A DNA stretch of 64,000 nt. Origin: Shinisaurus crocodilurus. Its lineage: Eukaryota; Chordata; Lepidosauria; Squamata; Shinisauridae. Location of the stretch: contig CM037880.1 of NCBI GenBank assembly GCA_021292165.1, positions 138,634,564-138,698,563 on the forward strand, in the 5' to 3' direction. The notes below the pieces were generated by a model that made no database searches, was not told the DNA's origin, and saw only the letters and a program-made list of their open reading frames with translations. The translations under genes and the position numbers were made by a program. This document shows, one piece after another, positions 43,246-55,307 of the stretch. Position 1 is the first letter of the stretch. Each line of letters starts with the position of its first letter.

Positions 43246-44680
43246 CTAGAATTATATACATTTATTACATGAAGCAAATGCAACCAAAACTCAAAACTGC
43301 CTCCCAATTGAATCTGATAATTTTGCCATATCAAGAGGTTTGAGACTTGTAAGCTTAATATCCAGTATCAAAAAGTTGTCTAGTTAAGTCTTGCAAGTGC
43401 CAATGGCTTTCCTATAACGTCCTACCCAAAAGTACATTCAGAGAATTCTTATGGGTTTTCCAAAGCATAGCACTTTTTCCTGGCATTCCCCAAACACAGT
43501 CCTCCTCGCCATATTGCAGACCGTTTTAAAAAAGTTAATAGTGCAAATCAAAGTGGGGTTGCGGAGGGGAAGTGGGGGAAGCAAAGTGCCAAATCTACCA
43601 CATCATACAAAGCCCTGCTGGCTCATGCCAGTCAATGCAAAAGGGGGGGGCAGGTTATTCAGAAAAATAAAAGCATTAAAGAAAACATTTTCTAAAAAGT
43701 AAAACATAAAAATGTGTTTTTTTTTAAAAGCCAAAACACTTAGAACACATGCGTCAAAAAACAAAACAAAACCCCAAAATCCCATGAGGATCTTGCTGCA
43801 AAGGGGGTGACCGAGACGCCACTCCACTTTTGTGAGCTAAGGTCACTTGTGTCTTTGGTTACATTTGACAGCTTGCCTTTTGACAGCTGTCAAATGGAAC
43901 CAAAGGGGAAAATAAACTGCCCAGGGCAGATAACTGCTAGATGTTGCCCAGCAGGCACCCCCCTGCACATTGCCCACCTGAGGCTCCCCATTCCTGCAAC
44001 TGCAGATGTCCACAGTTGCACAAGTGCAGGTAAAAGAAAATGTAAATAATAATGTTCGCAAATATTTGTGAAAATTAGAGGGGGCAAAAAAAATATTTAA
44101 AAATGTTTGGCAACTACAGGCAGCCCCTCCAAGGCGCTGCTGGGGCACTTTGAAGGAACTGTCCATAGCTGTCAAAACGGATCACGGAAGCCACCTTGAC
44201 AGCCAGCTTTCGCAATCTCCAGAAAATAAAAGTTTCAAGTGAAAAAAAGCTGCAGCAAGCCCAAAACTGCTTGCAATTGCAGAAAGGAGAGGGGAGACAA
44301 CTCGGTCCTCCTGCAGTGTCCCCTGGAGAACCCACGGGAGGACTGAGAGGGGAAGAGGGAGATGGAGGGGGCCAACAACCCATGGTGAGCCCGATCTTGT
44401 CGGGTGCACTGTGGGTTGTTCGCACAACAACCAACCCACCGTGGTTTATTGGCACGGTGGGGTGGCATGGTGTGTGAATGTGCCTGATGCGCTTCAAGGT
44501 TGGACTATTGTAACTAAGGCATGTGTAATGATAGTCAGACCCACCTATAGCATTTTACAACAATCCTATGAAGTCCATTAGGCTGAAAGATTGTGACTTG
44601 CCCAAGGCTTTCCAGGGAGCCTCATGGCTAAGTAACAGGGGTTGGAAGCCGAGTTTCCCATGTTCGTGATCACTGTAGCT
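43246..44680. other. Intron 3, nothing firmly recognised
   Basis: A local inverted repeat lies near 43862-43896 (TTTGACAGC and GCTGTCAAA). At about 44395-44480 there are short inverted segments around GGTTGTTCGCACAACAACC. No exon. Confidence 0.4.
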
Positions 44681-44817
44681 CAGGGGTGGGCAATTTGTGG
44701 CCTTCAGATGTTTTGACCTACAACTCCCACCAGCCCTAGCCTAGTACAGCAATGGTGATGCATGATTAGCGTTGTTGGCCAAAACATCTGGGGGGGGCCA
44801 CAAGTTGCCCATCCCTG
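44681..44817. mobile_element. Foldback hAT-type MITE (CAGGGGTGGGCAA ends)
   Basis: CAGGGGTGGGCAATTTGTGG and CCACAAGTTGCCCATCCCTG are inverted ends. The flanks CTGTAGCT and CTCTAGTC are a worn 8-bp duplication. Confidence 0.8.
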
Positions 44818-44993
44818 CTCTAGTCACTACACTGCACTGGCTCACAATAGTTTAAATGTGGGGGTGCTCTGTGACTGGGGAGGAAGTGTACAAAGTGAAT
44901 AACAATTAATCTGATGAAAGGAGGTGAGAAAAATGACAGTTATAAAAAAAACCCAACACCACCACATTACTTACAGTAGCCATGTAACCTCAC

Positions 44994-45071
44994 CTGTGAA
45001 TGTTGGGAATACTGGCCATGTTCAGGATGACATAGCTTATCATCACTATAACAAAAATATGGATGGAGTAC
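44994..45071 (-). CDS. MBOAT1: MBOAT1 exon 3
   Basis: 78 bp. Acceptor TTTTCAAG, one base completing tryptophan, then YSIHIFVIVMISYVILNMAS and IPNIH plus two bases, donor GTGAGG. It encodes a hydrophobic transmembrane segment. Confidence 0.94.
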
Positions 45072-45437
45072 CTTGAAAACAAGAAGCACATGTTTCATAT
45101 TCAAAGGTTAATGATCAGAGAGGGCAAAACCTTTTGTAAAGTAACTAAGTGATATGGGATAAAAGACCAAACATGGACCCTGCACGCCTCCAATCCAGTG
45201 TTTACAGTGACATAACTTGAACAAAGATAAAGAAAACTAGTTTGCTCCTATATCATACACTGAATTTTAGATGCATCTTTTTTTAAAGGAACTACTTACT
45301 GACAAAATACTTAATTTTTTAAAAAGAAAATTGACTTAATAATGTTATAGTTGCCTGACAAAATTCTTTACAGCTTGTAGCATACAATCTATTAAAAATC
45401 ATCCGTTTTAATACAATGTTAGACAGTGGTTACTCAC
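45072..45437. other. Intron 2 (366 bp), nothing recognised
   Basis: The shortest intron of the gene. AT-rich, with a TTTTTTAAAG-type stretch. No element. Confidence 0.6.
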
Positions 45438-45583
45438 CAACCAAAGCAGAAGACAGCAAAATATACTCCAAAAATGGTGGCAAATGCATGACGAACACCA
45501 GCGCTGGTATGATGGGGACTTAAATACAAGCGAAACCAAAATGCAGCCAAGAGTGCAAAGAGCTGACAAGCAACAAAATTGAC
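45438..45583 (-). CDS. MBOAT1: MBOAT1 exon 2
   Basis: 146 bp. Acceptor TTCCTTAG, then VNFVACQLFALLAAFWFRLY, LSPHHTSAGVRHAFATIFGV and YFAVFCFG plus two bases of tryptophan, donor GTGAGTA. It holds the first transmembrane helices. VNFVxCQL directly following IPLDQ of exon 1 is the MBOAT1/2 N-terminal signature. Confidence 0.97.
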
Positions 45584-45717
45584 CTAAGGAAATAGAAAAA
45601 CAGATTGGAAGCTGTCTCAGTCAGCCTCCTCATCAAGTGCCAAGCGAGAACACTGTCCCACAATCCTGGAGAAGTTATGGAGATTTTCCCCACACAAGGA
45701 TGCAGAATCCTTTAAAG

Positions 45718-45823
45718 CAGTGTTCTCCAACCTTGGGTCCCCAGATGTTTTTGGCCTACAACTCCCAGCATGCCTCAGCCTACGCTGGCTGGGGCATGCT
45801 GGGAGTTGTAGGCCAAAAACATG
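45718..45823. mobile_element. Palindromic hAT MITE, right end lost
   Basis: Starts CAGTGTTCTCCAACCTTGGG as in the 135-bp copies and folds back through CTGGGGCATGCTGGGAGTTG, but ends at GGCCAAAAACAT. The last roughly 27 bp and the right target copy are missing. Confidence 0.85.
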
Positions 45824-48800
45824 GATACATTCATCACTCATAAGAGTGCACAGGTCACACACTTGATGTTTTCTACACATACAGAACACTACTGGGCCAA
45901 GTTAAGACTTATTAGAATGAAGTTTTGCTTTATTTTCTGCTGTTAGCTAGACACTTTGAATTCTGAAGTACCTCAGATATAACTTAACAGATCTATATTT
46001 TAGAAAGTTATAAATAATAATCTGCTGAAAGCAAGACAACAACCATATGAATGAGTTATTTAGTACACTACACATGCTTGTTTTTAAAATATGGGGGTTA
46101 TTTTAAAATAGAAAATTACAGTCTTCTGAGGATAAAAATCTACATGATTACTTCATTTCATGTATGGTCTCTGACATGTTAAATCAGACTGTGTTCTGGA
46201 CTTCAAAGTTGTTTTCATCAGTAAGTTCTGCTGCTCTACTTTAAAGGCTCTATAAAGTATAAACCTTCTGAGATTTTAACTCTAAAATGTAACAGATGTT
46301 CTTTGTGGATTTACCGCTATGAAGCAGCTGAAAGAATAATCACTAGCAGTTCTTGTGGAGAAGCTGCGGAACAGATTACGAAGTCCTTAGTCAACAAAAA
46401 TGTAAAGAGGAAAATCTTTAATCAACAATAATGTAAAGAGGGAGAATATTTAAAATTAAAAGTATTTAAATTAAAAGTAAATATGGAGAATTAAGTATTA
46501 CACTGTATGTTATTTGAGTCCGATATCGTAATTGTTTCCCTTAACACTCACTTTTAATGGCTGATTGAATGAGTGGGAGGTTTTGATCCAGATACAATTT
46601 TATATGCTTCTCAATAACTTATATTGAACTTTAACGCCTCTGAATGCTGCCCAGATGTTCCTGAAGTGTTCAGTTATGAGCAACGAAGTTCTGCCACTAC
46701 CTCACAGATGTTGCTTTAGATAATTTGGGGCCTGACCCTTGCCATCAAGGAAGCTCAGGTGCTGGAGACAGTGGTTGGCCATGGAGACATACCGTAAATG
46801 GATAGATTCAGGAAGAAAGGAAACAACGCATAAGAGCTTATAATTACCTGGTTTCAGAATAGGGGAACCCAAAGGACTTTTCTTCCTGGTTGGTTGCAAA
46901 GTTTTTTTAAAAAATGCTCTAGGCACAGACTACCCTTCGGTTTCTCAGCTTTTAGTTACAAATTCAAAATGGGTTGCAAGCCTCACTGGCCTTGTGGACA
47001 ATGAGATGCATCACATTGTCCACAGACATCCAAAAGAAAGGCTTTTGGATAGGTGATAATGGGGAGACCAAATGGAGGCTAAGCCATTATCAGAGACCCT
47101 TAGAGCTGAGACCACCAAGCAGAAAAAATGAACAACTGCTTCTGGAACTTCAGGGCACTTATAGGGTTCAGAACAAAGGATATAAGGGACTCCATGGCTC
47201 AGAGGCTGGACCCAGTGAGGGTCAAAACAAAGGAACAATAGTTTGGCTGTGGGAAATGAAAAGAAATCTCAGGGCGGTTCCTTGCCCTTTGATTGACATC
47301 TGGCTGGCTATATACAGGGCCGTAGCAGTACAGTAGAAGATACTTATCTACAAAAGTTATCATTAAGGTCATCCAGGTGGTATCTGAACTTATTGACCTG
47401 TCTAGGGGATGGGGACACTTCAGGATTAGGTCAAATTTCCCACCAAGGTTCTAGATCAGCCAATTCAAAGGTACTGTCATGGGTTCATTGGTTGGGCGGG
47501 GGCATGGCAATCAGGCTGGCATTTGCATGTCTCCATGGTTACAGGGAACAACTCCCTTCAATCTAATCAATGGAGCAAGTACATACACACTGTGGCTCCT
47601 GCCCCTCTGCGGCCATCTAGAGCCTTAGCAATGTTCCTGGAAGCTTTCCCATGCTCCTGCTTCCAGAACCAACATGGATTCTTGAGCCAAGGTGTCAGGG
47701 TAATGCCAATGAAATACACAGCATACGATACATGTGTCCAGGGAGCCAGCACATCTGAGCTCCTCTGTAACAAATGAACTAAGGGATTTTGTAGTTGCAC
47801 CGTCACACTATCAGGGGTGCCTCTAGTTCCCATTTATTGAGCTGATGTGATGCCTTGGAATGTTCATAAAGGGCCAAAGTAGACGTGACGCCATCCACAT
47901 AATTAACAATTGCATTAATGTTTTTTTTAAGAGTAAAAGCTGGAGTGAAGGCTCTGATCTGGATTGGGATCATGGCAAGGAGAGGGATAAGCAGGTTTTT
48001 GCTAACTGTATGAATAGTGTTACATCTAGTTTGGCCCAAATATTCTATTACTAAAGGAAGTTGTCAAGCACACATGGTACTTGAATGATTAATGACCATC
48101 AACATATTGCCCAGGAAAGAATTTGTCGTTATAGTTGTGATTAGCAGCCCAGATTTTGAATGCAAACACTGTGCATGCTGTAAAACAGTGAGAAAAAAAT
48201 ATTTTAGAATACTTTTGGATATTTATATAATAATATAAACCAAAGTACAGGGGGATTAATTCACCAATTCTTAAGATTTGTTCTGGCAGCATAGACTCAT
48301 GTGCCAATTGCTATGCCAATGCATGGCACTACATCAACATCTAATGGATGACTGTATGGTAAGAAGTTATGCAAAGGCACGTGTTTAAGATCTGTGCGTA
48401 AATAAAACATATCTGTACTAATCATGATCAGCTAAAATTAATCTGGTAATTATTTGCTGTGTAGCAAGTTAAAATTTGAAGAAAAAATGCAAATGGTTGT
48501 TACGATTTTCACAACTAATACGTAGCCCATATCGGTTTTGGAGAAACTACCATTCAGAAATATAATTTCTTGGAAATAAATACATCACTCCTGTACTTTC
48601 TGGAGCCTATCCTCCTAAGTTTGTAGGCAACCTTGTTTGTTTTAACAACCATTTGTTTCAATGTCATTCAGCAGCTTGACACACAGCAACCAAAATAAAC
48701 AGGAAGAAATGTATAACATAATTATCTGGTTTGAATGAATAATCTTAAATGGGGCTGGAGGAAAAAGGGGGAAAGTATTGAAAACCCTATAATTTATACT

Positions 48801-48927
48801 CTGAAAATGATGGCATAGAATACAGGCTTATTTCTGTGCTTATGACTTGATTCTGTATAATGCCAGTAAGGGTCAGAATAAAGCTTTAATTAAGAATAGT
48901 ATTTGGTAATCTGATTTATAGCACACC
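45824..48927. other. Intron 1, nothing recognised
   Basis: About 3.1 kb without a recognised element. Open frames at 46974-47336 and 47523-47833 match nothing I know. Confidence 0.4.
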
Positions 48928-49500
48928 AGAAACCTGAAGAGCCCTGCTGGATGAGACCAAAGGCCTACCTAGCCAGCATCCTGTTCCCCACAGTAGCTAA
49001 TCATGTTCCTCAGCAACTGGTATCCAGAGGTATATTGCCTCTGATAGTGGAGGATATGGGCAGTATCCAAAGGGGCACTGCGCCTCTGCCAATGCCGTTG
49101 TGCCCCATCGATTCCGTTCCTCAAGTGGCACCCACCACTTGCACAACGGAGATTTAGCGCTTCCAGGAGCAACCGGAAATTAGCAGTAACACTAAGTTTC
49201 TCAAACAGGGCAAGTCGGCGCTTGCACAAAGGAGCTCCACCAATCTGTCCCGATCCAGAAACTAGAGTTTCTGCTCATTTGGGGGCTTCCTCTAGGAAGT
49301 ATTACATCTCTATTGTGCAGGCAGTGGGTCTCACTTGTGCAACAGACTCAGAGGGAAGGGCCGCTTGCAGAACTGAATCGGCGGAAGCATAAGAGAATGG
49401 GCAGGGGCTAAGTGCCCCATTGGATACTGCCCAATATATACCCACCATGACTGGCAGCCATTGATAGCCTTCTCCATATTTCAGACACATATCTCCTGCT
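48928..49500 (-). repeat. CR1-type 3' fragment split by a short element
   Basis: Read on the minus strand it follows the same landmark series as 29876-30162 (GCTATCAATGGCTGCCAGTC, TATCAGAGGCAATATACCTC, CAGTTGCTGAGGAACATGAT, then CAGCAGGGCTCTTCAGG). The element 49058-49432 interrupts it. Confidence 0.65.
49058..49432. mobile_element. Short inverted-end element (GGGCAGTATCC family)
   Basis: 375 bp with inverted ends GGGCAGTATCCAAAGGGGCA and TGCCCCATTGGATACTGCCC. The interior resembles the right arm of the outer element at 21716-26157. It sits in a CR1 fragment. Target duplication unclear (ATAT-like). Confidence 0.7.
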
Positions 49501-49734
49501 CATAATTTCACCCAGGAAGAACAAGCATTGGTATCAGATGCCCTTCTCGCTGCTCACCTGTTCCCATCACTACAGGGAGACGGTACCAAGTAAACCGGGA
49601 GAGCCCACATAACTTCAATATTCCACTTAGAGCAAAGAGTCAGCTAGGAAGTTTTATCATTTGGTAGATGCTACCTGCAGGGCAACCACTGGCCACCCCC
49701 TGCTTTATTGTCATAAATTAAGTCCTTCAGGCAT

Positions 49735-50582
49735 GGGTCCTCCAATGGTGCCCACAAAGGGGTCATAGATTTCATAGATCATAGAGTTAGAAGGAGCCTA
49801 CAAGGCTATCGAGTCCAACCCCCTGCTCAAAGCAGGAAACTAGAGGAGGGGTCTCCCACCATGGTGCCTGTAGGCACCAGAATTTTTTAAAAATGTTTTC
49901 TAGTATTTTAAATATGGATGGATTTGTATGAAATGCATACAATTTTCTAGCAATTATACATACATAGGCTTCAACAAAAGCGGACCAAATATCCAAGTAA
50001 GTATCCATTTGAAGTTGGCATTTAAATGCCACCTGTTCATATATTAAGAGTGTTGTAAGGTCCTCAATCCATTGTACTATAGGAGGTGAATGTTGATCCT
50101 TCCAATTTGTAAGAGCAGTCTTTTAGCTGTCAAAAGGGCATAGAGAATCCATATCCCCTTCCATTTGATAATTTCCATGAAGCAGGGAAAAAATTTAAAA
50201 GTGCAGGTACATCAGTGAATATTAAAGACTGTTCCAGTACAAAATTTATCTGTGTAATAACCTCCCCCCAATTAGAAGCAACTACTGGACTCTGCCAAAA
50301 ATAATATTAAAAACCAAACAAACATGTTTAAAAGAAGCATTACCTGTATTGCACCACCAGCAATTAGCTGAATTAAACAATCCCTTATTAAAGAGACATT
50401 GCGATGTCCCATTGACATGAAATAAAAGTTTTTGCTGAATAAGACGCAGCCTAAGATCTATAGATGCAACAGGGAGACACCAAAGCAGAGCTCCACTGAT
50501 GAGGCATTTTGTGGTGGTGCCCACAGCAGTTTCTCAAATTCCCAAATGTGCCCACGGGTCCAAAAAGGTTGGAGACCCGTGA
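49735..50582 (+). mobile_element. hAT-derived element with SINE inside
   Basis: GGGTCCTCCAATGGTGCCCA at the left and GTGCCCACAGCAGTTTCTCA with CAAAAAGGTTGGAGACCCGTG at the right match the 30655-31363 family. The middle (TATGAAATGCATACAATTTT) matches 38325-38630. A 5S/CR1 SINE is inserted at 49765-49861. Confidence 0.65.
49765..49861 (-). repeat. 5S/CR1-tail SINE, 5'-truncated (copy 6)
   Basis: Carries the CR1 tail (AGCCTACAAGGCTATCGAGT, CCAACCCCCTGCTCAAAGCA) and ends at GGGGTCTCCCACC, keeping only the last bases of the 5S part. Confidence 0.8.
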
Positions 50583-50721
50583 CCTAGGGGAATGGTGGGC
50601 ATAAGGGAGGTAGTAGTCCACTGCTGGTCTGGTAGCCCATTTCTGGTAAGCCACCTAGTGCGCGGAACTAGCTTGCAAAGAATGCTCGACTAGTAGACCT
50701 CGGGTTGCTCCAGCAAGAATT

Positions 50722-50965
50722 TACAGTAATGCCTTGGATTGCAAGTAACTTGGTTTGAGAGCATTTTACAAGACAAGCAAATTTTTAAATATTTATTTTT
50801 TATTTGATATACAAGCAACATCTTGCAATACAAGTACTGTAGTACGGCTTAAATTAAAAATCTCTGTACAATTTTGGGGGGGGATTTCGTTTTGATATAA
50901 GAGTGTTTTGGATTACAAGCACGTTTCTGGAACAAATTATGCTCTCAATCCCAGGCATGACTGTA
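50722..50965. mobile_element. Mariner-type MITE (TACAGTAATGCC ends)
   Basis: The ends TACAGTAATGCCTTGGATTG and CAATCCCAGGCATGACTGTA are inverted, with TA at each end. A related copy lies in inverse orientation at 54367-54617. Confidence 0.75.
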
Positions 50966-51039
50966 TGTTCTTATTACGTTGAGTAACGAGTGCATCCCCA
51001 AGATTACTTACAACAGAATAATTGTGCTTAACTGTTTCT

Positions 51040-52737
51040 TAGTTACTTTTCTTAGATGACAAAGAAAAGGCAGAACTGTTCAATTCCTACTTTGGCTCAG
51101 TCTTCTGAAAGAGGGTCTATGACACACACCACACCACACCACACCCCGGCAAACCTGAAGTACAAGCTGAAGGGGCAGGATTGCAGCTTGAGATTGATAG
51201 GCAAATAGTCAAGGAACACCTAATTACTTTGAATGAGTTCAAATTTCCAGGGCATGATGAACTGCATCCTAGAGTAATAAAGGAACTGGAAGAAGAACTC
51301 TCAAAACCACTGTCTATTATCTTTGAGAAATCATGAGGACAGGTGAAGTGCCAGATGACTGGAGGAGGGCAAATGTTGTTCCCATCTTCAAAAAGGGCAA
51401 GAAGGAGGAACCTGGGAACTGACATCAATCCCTGGGAAAATTCTGGAGCAGATTATAAAGCAGTCAATCCGCAAGCACCTTGAAAACAATGCAGTGATTA
51501 GTAAAAGCCAACATGGATTTGTCAAGAACAAATCCTGCCAGACTAATCTGATCTCACTTTTTGATCAGGTAGCCTGCCTTGTGGACTGGGAATGCTGTGG
51601 ACATAATACATCTTGACTTCTGCAAAGCTTTCAACAAAGTGCCCTATGATATCCTGATTAGCAAACTAGCTAAAAGTGGGCTAGATGGAACAACTATCAG
51701 GTGGGTCCACAGTTGGCTACAGAATCAGGCTCAGAGAGTGCTTACCAGTGGTACCTTCTCAAACTGGGGAGAAGTAATGAGTGGGGTACCTCAGGGCTCG
51801 GTCCTGGGCCCAGTGCTCTTCAACATTTTTATTAATGACCTAGATGAGGAGGTGCGGGGAATGCTTATCAAATTTGCAGATGACACAAAATTGGATGGAA
51901 TAGCTAATACTCTGGAAGACAGAAACAAAATTCAAACAGATCTCGATAGGCTGGAGCACTGGGCTGAAAAAAACCGAATGAAATTTAATAGGGATAAATG
52001 CCAAGTTGTGCACCTAGGAAAAAGAAGCCAAAGGCACAGTTACAGAATGGTGGATACTTGGCTCAACAATACTAAAAGCGAGAAGGATCTTGGAATGGTA
52101 GATCACAAGCTGAATATGAGCCAGTAATGCGATGTGGCTGCAAAAAAGGCAAATGCTATTTTGGGGTGCATTAACAGAAGTATAGCTTCCAAATCATGTG
52201 AAGTATTAGTTCCCCTCTACTCAGCACTGTTTATGCCTCAACTTGAGTACTGCACCCAATTCTGGGCACCACACATTAAGAAGGATGCAGACAAACTGGA
52301 AAGGGTTCAGAGGAGGGCACCAAAGATGATCAGGGGACTGGAAACAAAGCTCTGTGAGGAGAGATTGAAGGAACTGGGCATGTTTAGCCTTCAGAAGAGA
52401 AGACTGAGGGGAGATATGATAGCGCTCTTGAAGTACTTCAAAGGTTGTCATACAGAAGAGGGCCAGGATCTCTTCTTGACCATCTCTGAGCAGGACATAG
52501 AATAATGGGCTCAAGTTACAGGAAGCCAGATTCCAGTTGGATATTCAGGAAAAACTTCCTGAGAGCAATATGACCATGGAACCAATTACCTAGAGAGGTA
52601 GGGGGCTCTCCCACACTGGAGGCATTCAAGATGCAGCTGGACAGCCATCTGTCAGGGATGCTTTAATTTGTATTCCTGCACTGAGTGGGGGGCTGGACTC
52701 GATGGCCTTATAGGCCCCTTCCAACTCTACTATTCTA
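51040..52737 (+). pseudogene. CR1 LINE, 5'-truncated and broken
   Basis: Reverse transcriptase in pieces: KEKAELFNSYFGSVF, then GHDELHPRVIKELEEELSKP, then (51579-52127) FCKAFNKVPYDILISKLAKS, VMSGVPQGSVLGPVLFNIFI, KFADDTKLDG and EKDLG, then (52134-52505) VPLYSALFMPQLEYCTQFWA, LERVQRRAPKMIRG and LQKRRLRGDMIALLKYFKGC. The catalytic FADD is kept, but stops and frameshifts break the frame (for example a TGA near 51106 and the stop at 52125). It ends TGGACTCGATGGCCTTATAG, then GCCCCTTCCAACTCTACTAT and TCTATT, the CR1 3' end. It is the donor type for the SINE tails of this window. Confidence 0.93.
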
Positions 52738-52945
52738 TTATATTTATTTATTTATTATATTTATACCCCGCCTTTTTTCCTGCAAGGAACCCAAGGCGGC
52801 TTACATAATCCTCATCCTCCTCTCCACTTTATCCTCACAACAACCCTGTGAGGTAGGTTAGGCTGAGAGTCCGTGACTGGCCCAAAGTAACCCAGTGAGT
52901 TTCATGGCTGAGCGGGGACTAGATTCAATGTTCTGAGATCCTGTG
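52738..52945 (-). repeat. tRNA-derived SINE with MIR-like body (copy 4)
   Basis: The minus strand shows CACAGGGTTGTTGTGAGGAT, CCGCCTTGGGTTCCTTGCAG, AAAAAGGCGGGGTATAAATA, and a tail abutting the CR1 end at 52737. Confidence 0.8.
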
Positions 52946-54366
52946 TATGCACATTTGCTTTGCAAATTTAGCCCAGGTTTGCACATCATGACAACCCACT
53001 TTTTAAAAAAGTGTTATTGTGAACGAGGCAGCATGCTGGTACTTGCTGCCCCATTGCTCCTGCTGCGAGTGTGAGTGGCTAAACAAGCCAGGGAGGCTCC
53101 ATCCCTGGGTTATTTAGTGTTGCATCAAACCCGGACCTCTGGCTTGGCTCTCCTTCAACAAGCCAGAGAAACAAGCCAGGCCATGGGGATTTTAGGGGGA
53201 AACAATAAGCCACCCATATTGAGGTCAGTCCATCTTTAATCCAGAATTACATCTGCAGCAATACTTGCAGTGATTGTGCTTTGCCATTCCTTTATCAAAA
53301 CTTGAGTGTTTAACAGAATTGTCTCCCTGTCAGAAAGAGTATAGTCAGGGTTACTTCACAATGAAGAACGGGGGGGGGGGGGGGGATCTGTTTGTTTCTC
53401 ACTAAAAGAACATTCTTTTTTTTTTCATGAGCAAGTGAGAAGGCAACACCCTCTGGCAAACAAATATGTAGTAGGCTGATAATATTGAACTAGACTGTGC
53501 CACTCTCCTAGGAAAGCTGGGGTGGAGTTGCCAAGCCCAGGTAGAGTATGTACTCCCTCAATGAAGTCTGAAAGTTGACCTTCAGAAGCAGTTAAAATCT
53601 CTGTGCAACAGTCATGCTGTAGAGGTGGTTAAACGAAGGAGACTGCTTCCAGGAAGCAAAATAAAGTGTTGGAAATAAGTCAACGGGGGGGGGGGGGGGT
53701 TGTACAAATGAATAAACGTTTCTTTCAACGTGTCCTGTTGATTTTTTCAATGTTTATATCATCCTGTCCTCTATGTTTGCTTAATTTTTCCACATAGGTC
53801 CTTATTAAACTTGACAACTAAAGCAAAGAAATGTTAATCCACAGAATGCATGTAAAACATAGAAAATTTTAAAACTACCATATATTTTGGGCTATTCCCA
53901 AAACCAACTACAGCATGGATGCTCACCTCCATCACTTTAACAGTACATAGTATTCAATCTCCAAACTAATACAAACTCTGGTGTGTTTATTTCTATTTTT
54001 GCTTATGACAAGAATTTAACATTTCCTCCATCATGAGATGCAAACATTATTACCCCATCCCATCCTTCTGCAGATCCCCTAATAAACTAGAGAACATTAC
54101 AAGGCATTATTTTCCAAGAGATGTTCAGATGTGTCCTCTTATTACCCCCTCTGACAACCCACAAACCTTTCCTTCCCTCGATTATGCACATACGGTATAT
54201 TTCAACCTTCACTTAGGCTAATCCAACACTGTCTACAAACCAAGAATCAGACATACGTACACTCTGTACAACTCCTTCAGCATTAACCAGTTTGAACCAA
54301 ACATGGCACACAACTTGCAAGGTCTCATTATCACACTACTGTTTTCAGATAGCAGAAACAAACAAG
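52946..54366. other. Intron 1, G-runs, nothing recognised
   Basis: Two long G runs (about 53370-53385 and 53685-53699). No element or exon recognised. Confidence 0.4.
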
Positions 54367-54617
54367 TACAGTGATGCCTTAGATTGAGAGCATAATTCGT
54401 TCCGGAAACGTGCTTGTAATCCAAAACACTCTTATATCAAAACGAAATCCCCCCAAAAAATTTGTACAGAGATTTTTAATTTAAGCCGTGCTACAGTACT
54501 TGTATTACAAGACGTCGCTTGTATATTAAGTTAAAAAAAAAATTAAATATTTAAAAATTTGCTTGTCTTGCAAAACGCTCTCAAACCAAGTTACTTGCAA
54601 TCCAAGGTATTACTGTA
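54367..54617. mobile_element. Mariner-type MITE, inverse of 50722-50965
   Basis: TACAGTGATGCCTTAGATTG and CAATCCAAGGTATTACTGTA ends. The interior is the reverse complement of the 50722-50965 copy (CTTGTAATCCAAAACACTCT against AGAGTGTTTTGGATTACAAG). Confidence 0.8.
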
Positions 54618-55170
54618 CCTGCAAATTATATTACTGTGCTTTCTATATACTAGTGTACTCTACCACTTCTTTTTTTGGTCTAGATCCGCTCATCCATAAC
54701 ATGAAAGAAAAACCTTTCAGAGTTGGAGGAACAAATGAGAAAAACTCTTATCAGATTAAGTAGTAACAATAGTAGAATTTTTTTTCTTTGGGCCATCAAA
54801 AGAACAAGCAGTCTGTTACTCAATCACAACTGGCAATGCATTTTGTGGTTCTCAAACATTGCAACTGCAAACACCACCAAATCAGACGAATGGAGGATAT
54901 ATTGCTTTTGGGATTCCCAACTATTATAGTCTGGGAAAGGATTAATAAAATCCTTGCGGGAGGAGGTGCAGGAAGGAAGGATTTGTTTCATTGGTCCTCA
55001 GCAATAACAAGCAACAAAATAAGTCCCTTGTGTTATATGGGCCATATAAATAAAATTGTATCTACGGTATGTCTATCTTTAAAAAAATCAACAAATGGAA
55101 CAAAAGTTAGCATAAGCCAAGTTTCTAGTGGACCACTTAGAGCTTACTGGGGTTATTCATGAAAGCCTAA
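54618..55170. other. Intron 1, nothing recognised
   Basis: The open frame at 54788-55162 matches nothing I know. Confidence 0.4.
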
Positions 55171-55307
55171 GGGTGCAATCCTATGCATGTATACGGGGGG
55201 GGGGGGAGTCCTACAACTACTAGCATCCCTCCAGACAGCCATGCAGGCTGGGGCATGCTGGGAATTGTAGGAGTTTTTTCTGTTTAAACTAGCATAGGAT
55301 TGCACCC
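55171..55307. mobile_element. Harbinger-like foldback MITE
   Basis: GGGTGCAATCCTATGCATGT and GCATAGGATTGCACCC ends, inner arms AGTCCTACAACTACTAGCAT and GGCATGCTGGGAATTGTAGG. TAA on both sides (55168-55170, 55308-55310). Confidence 0.8.
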
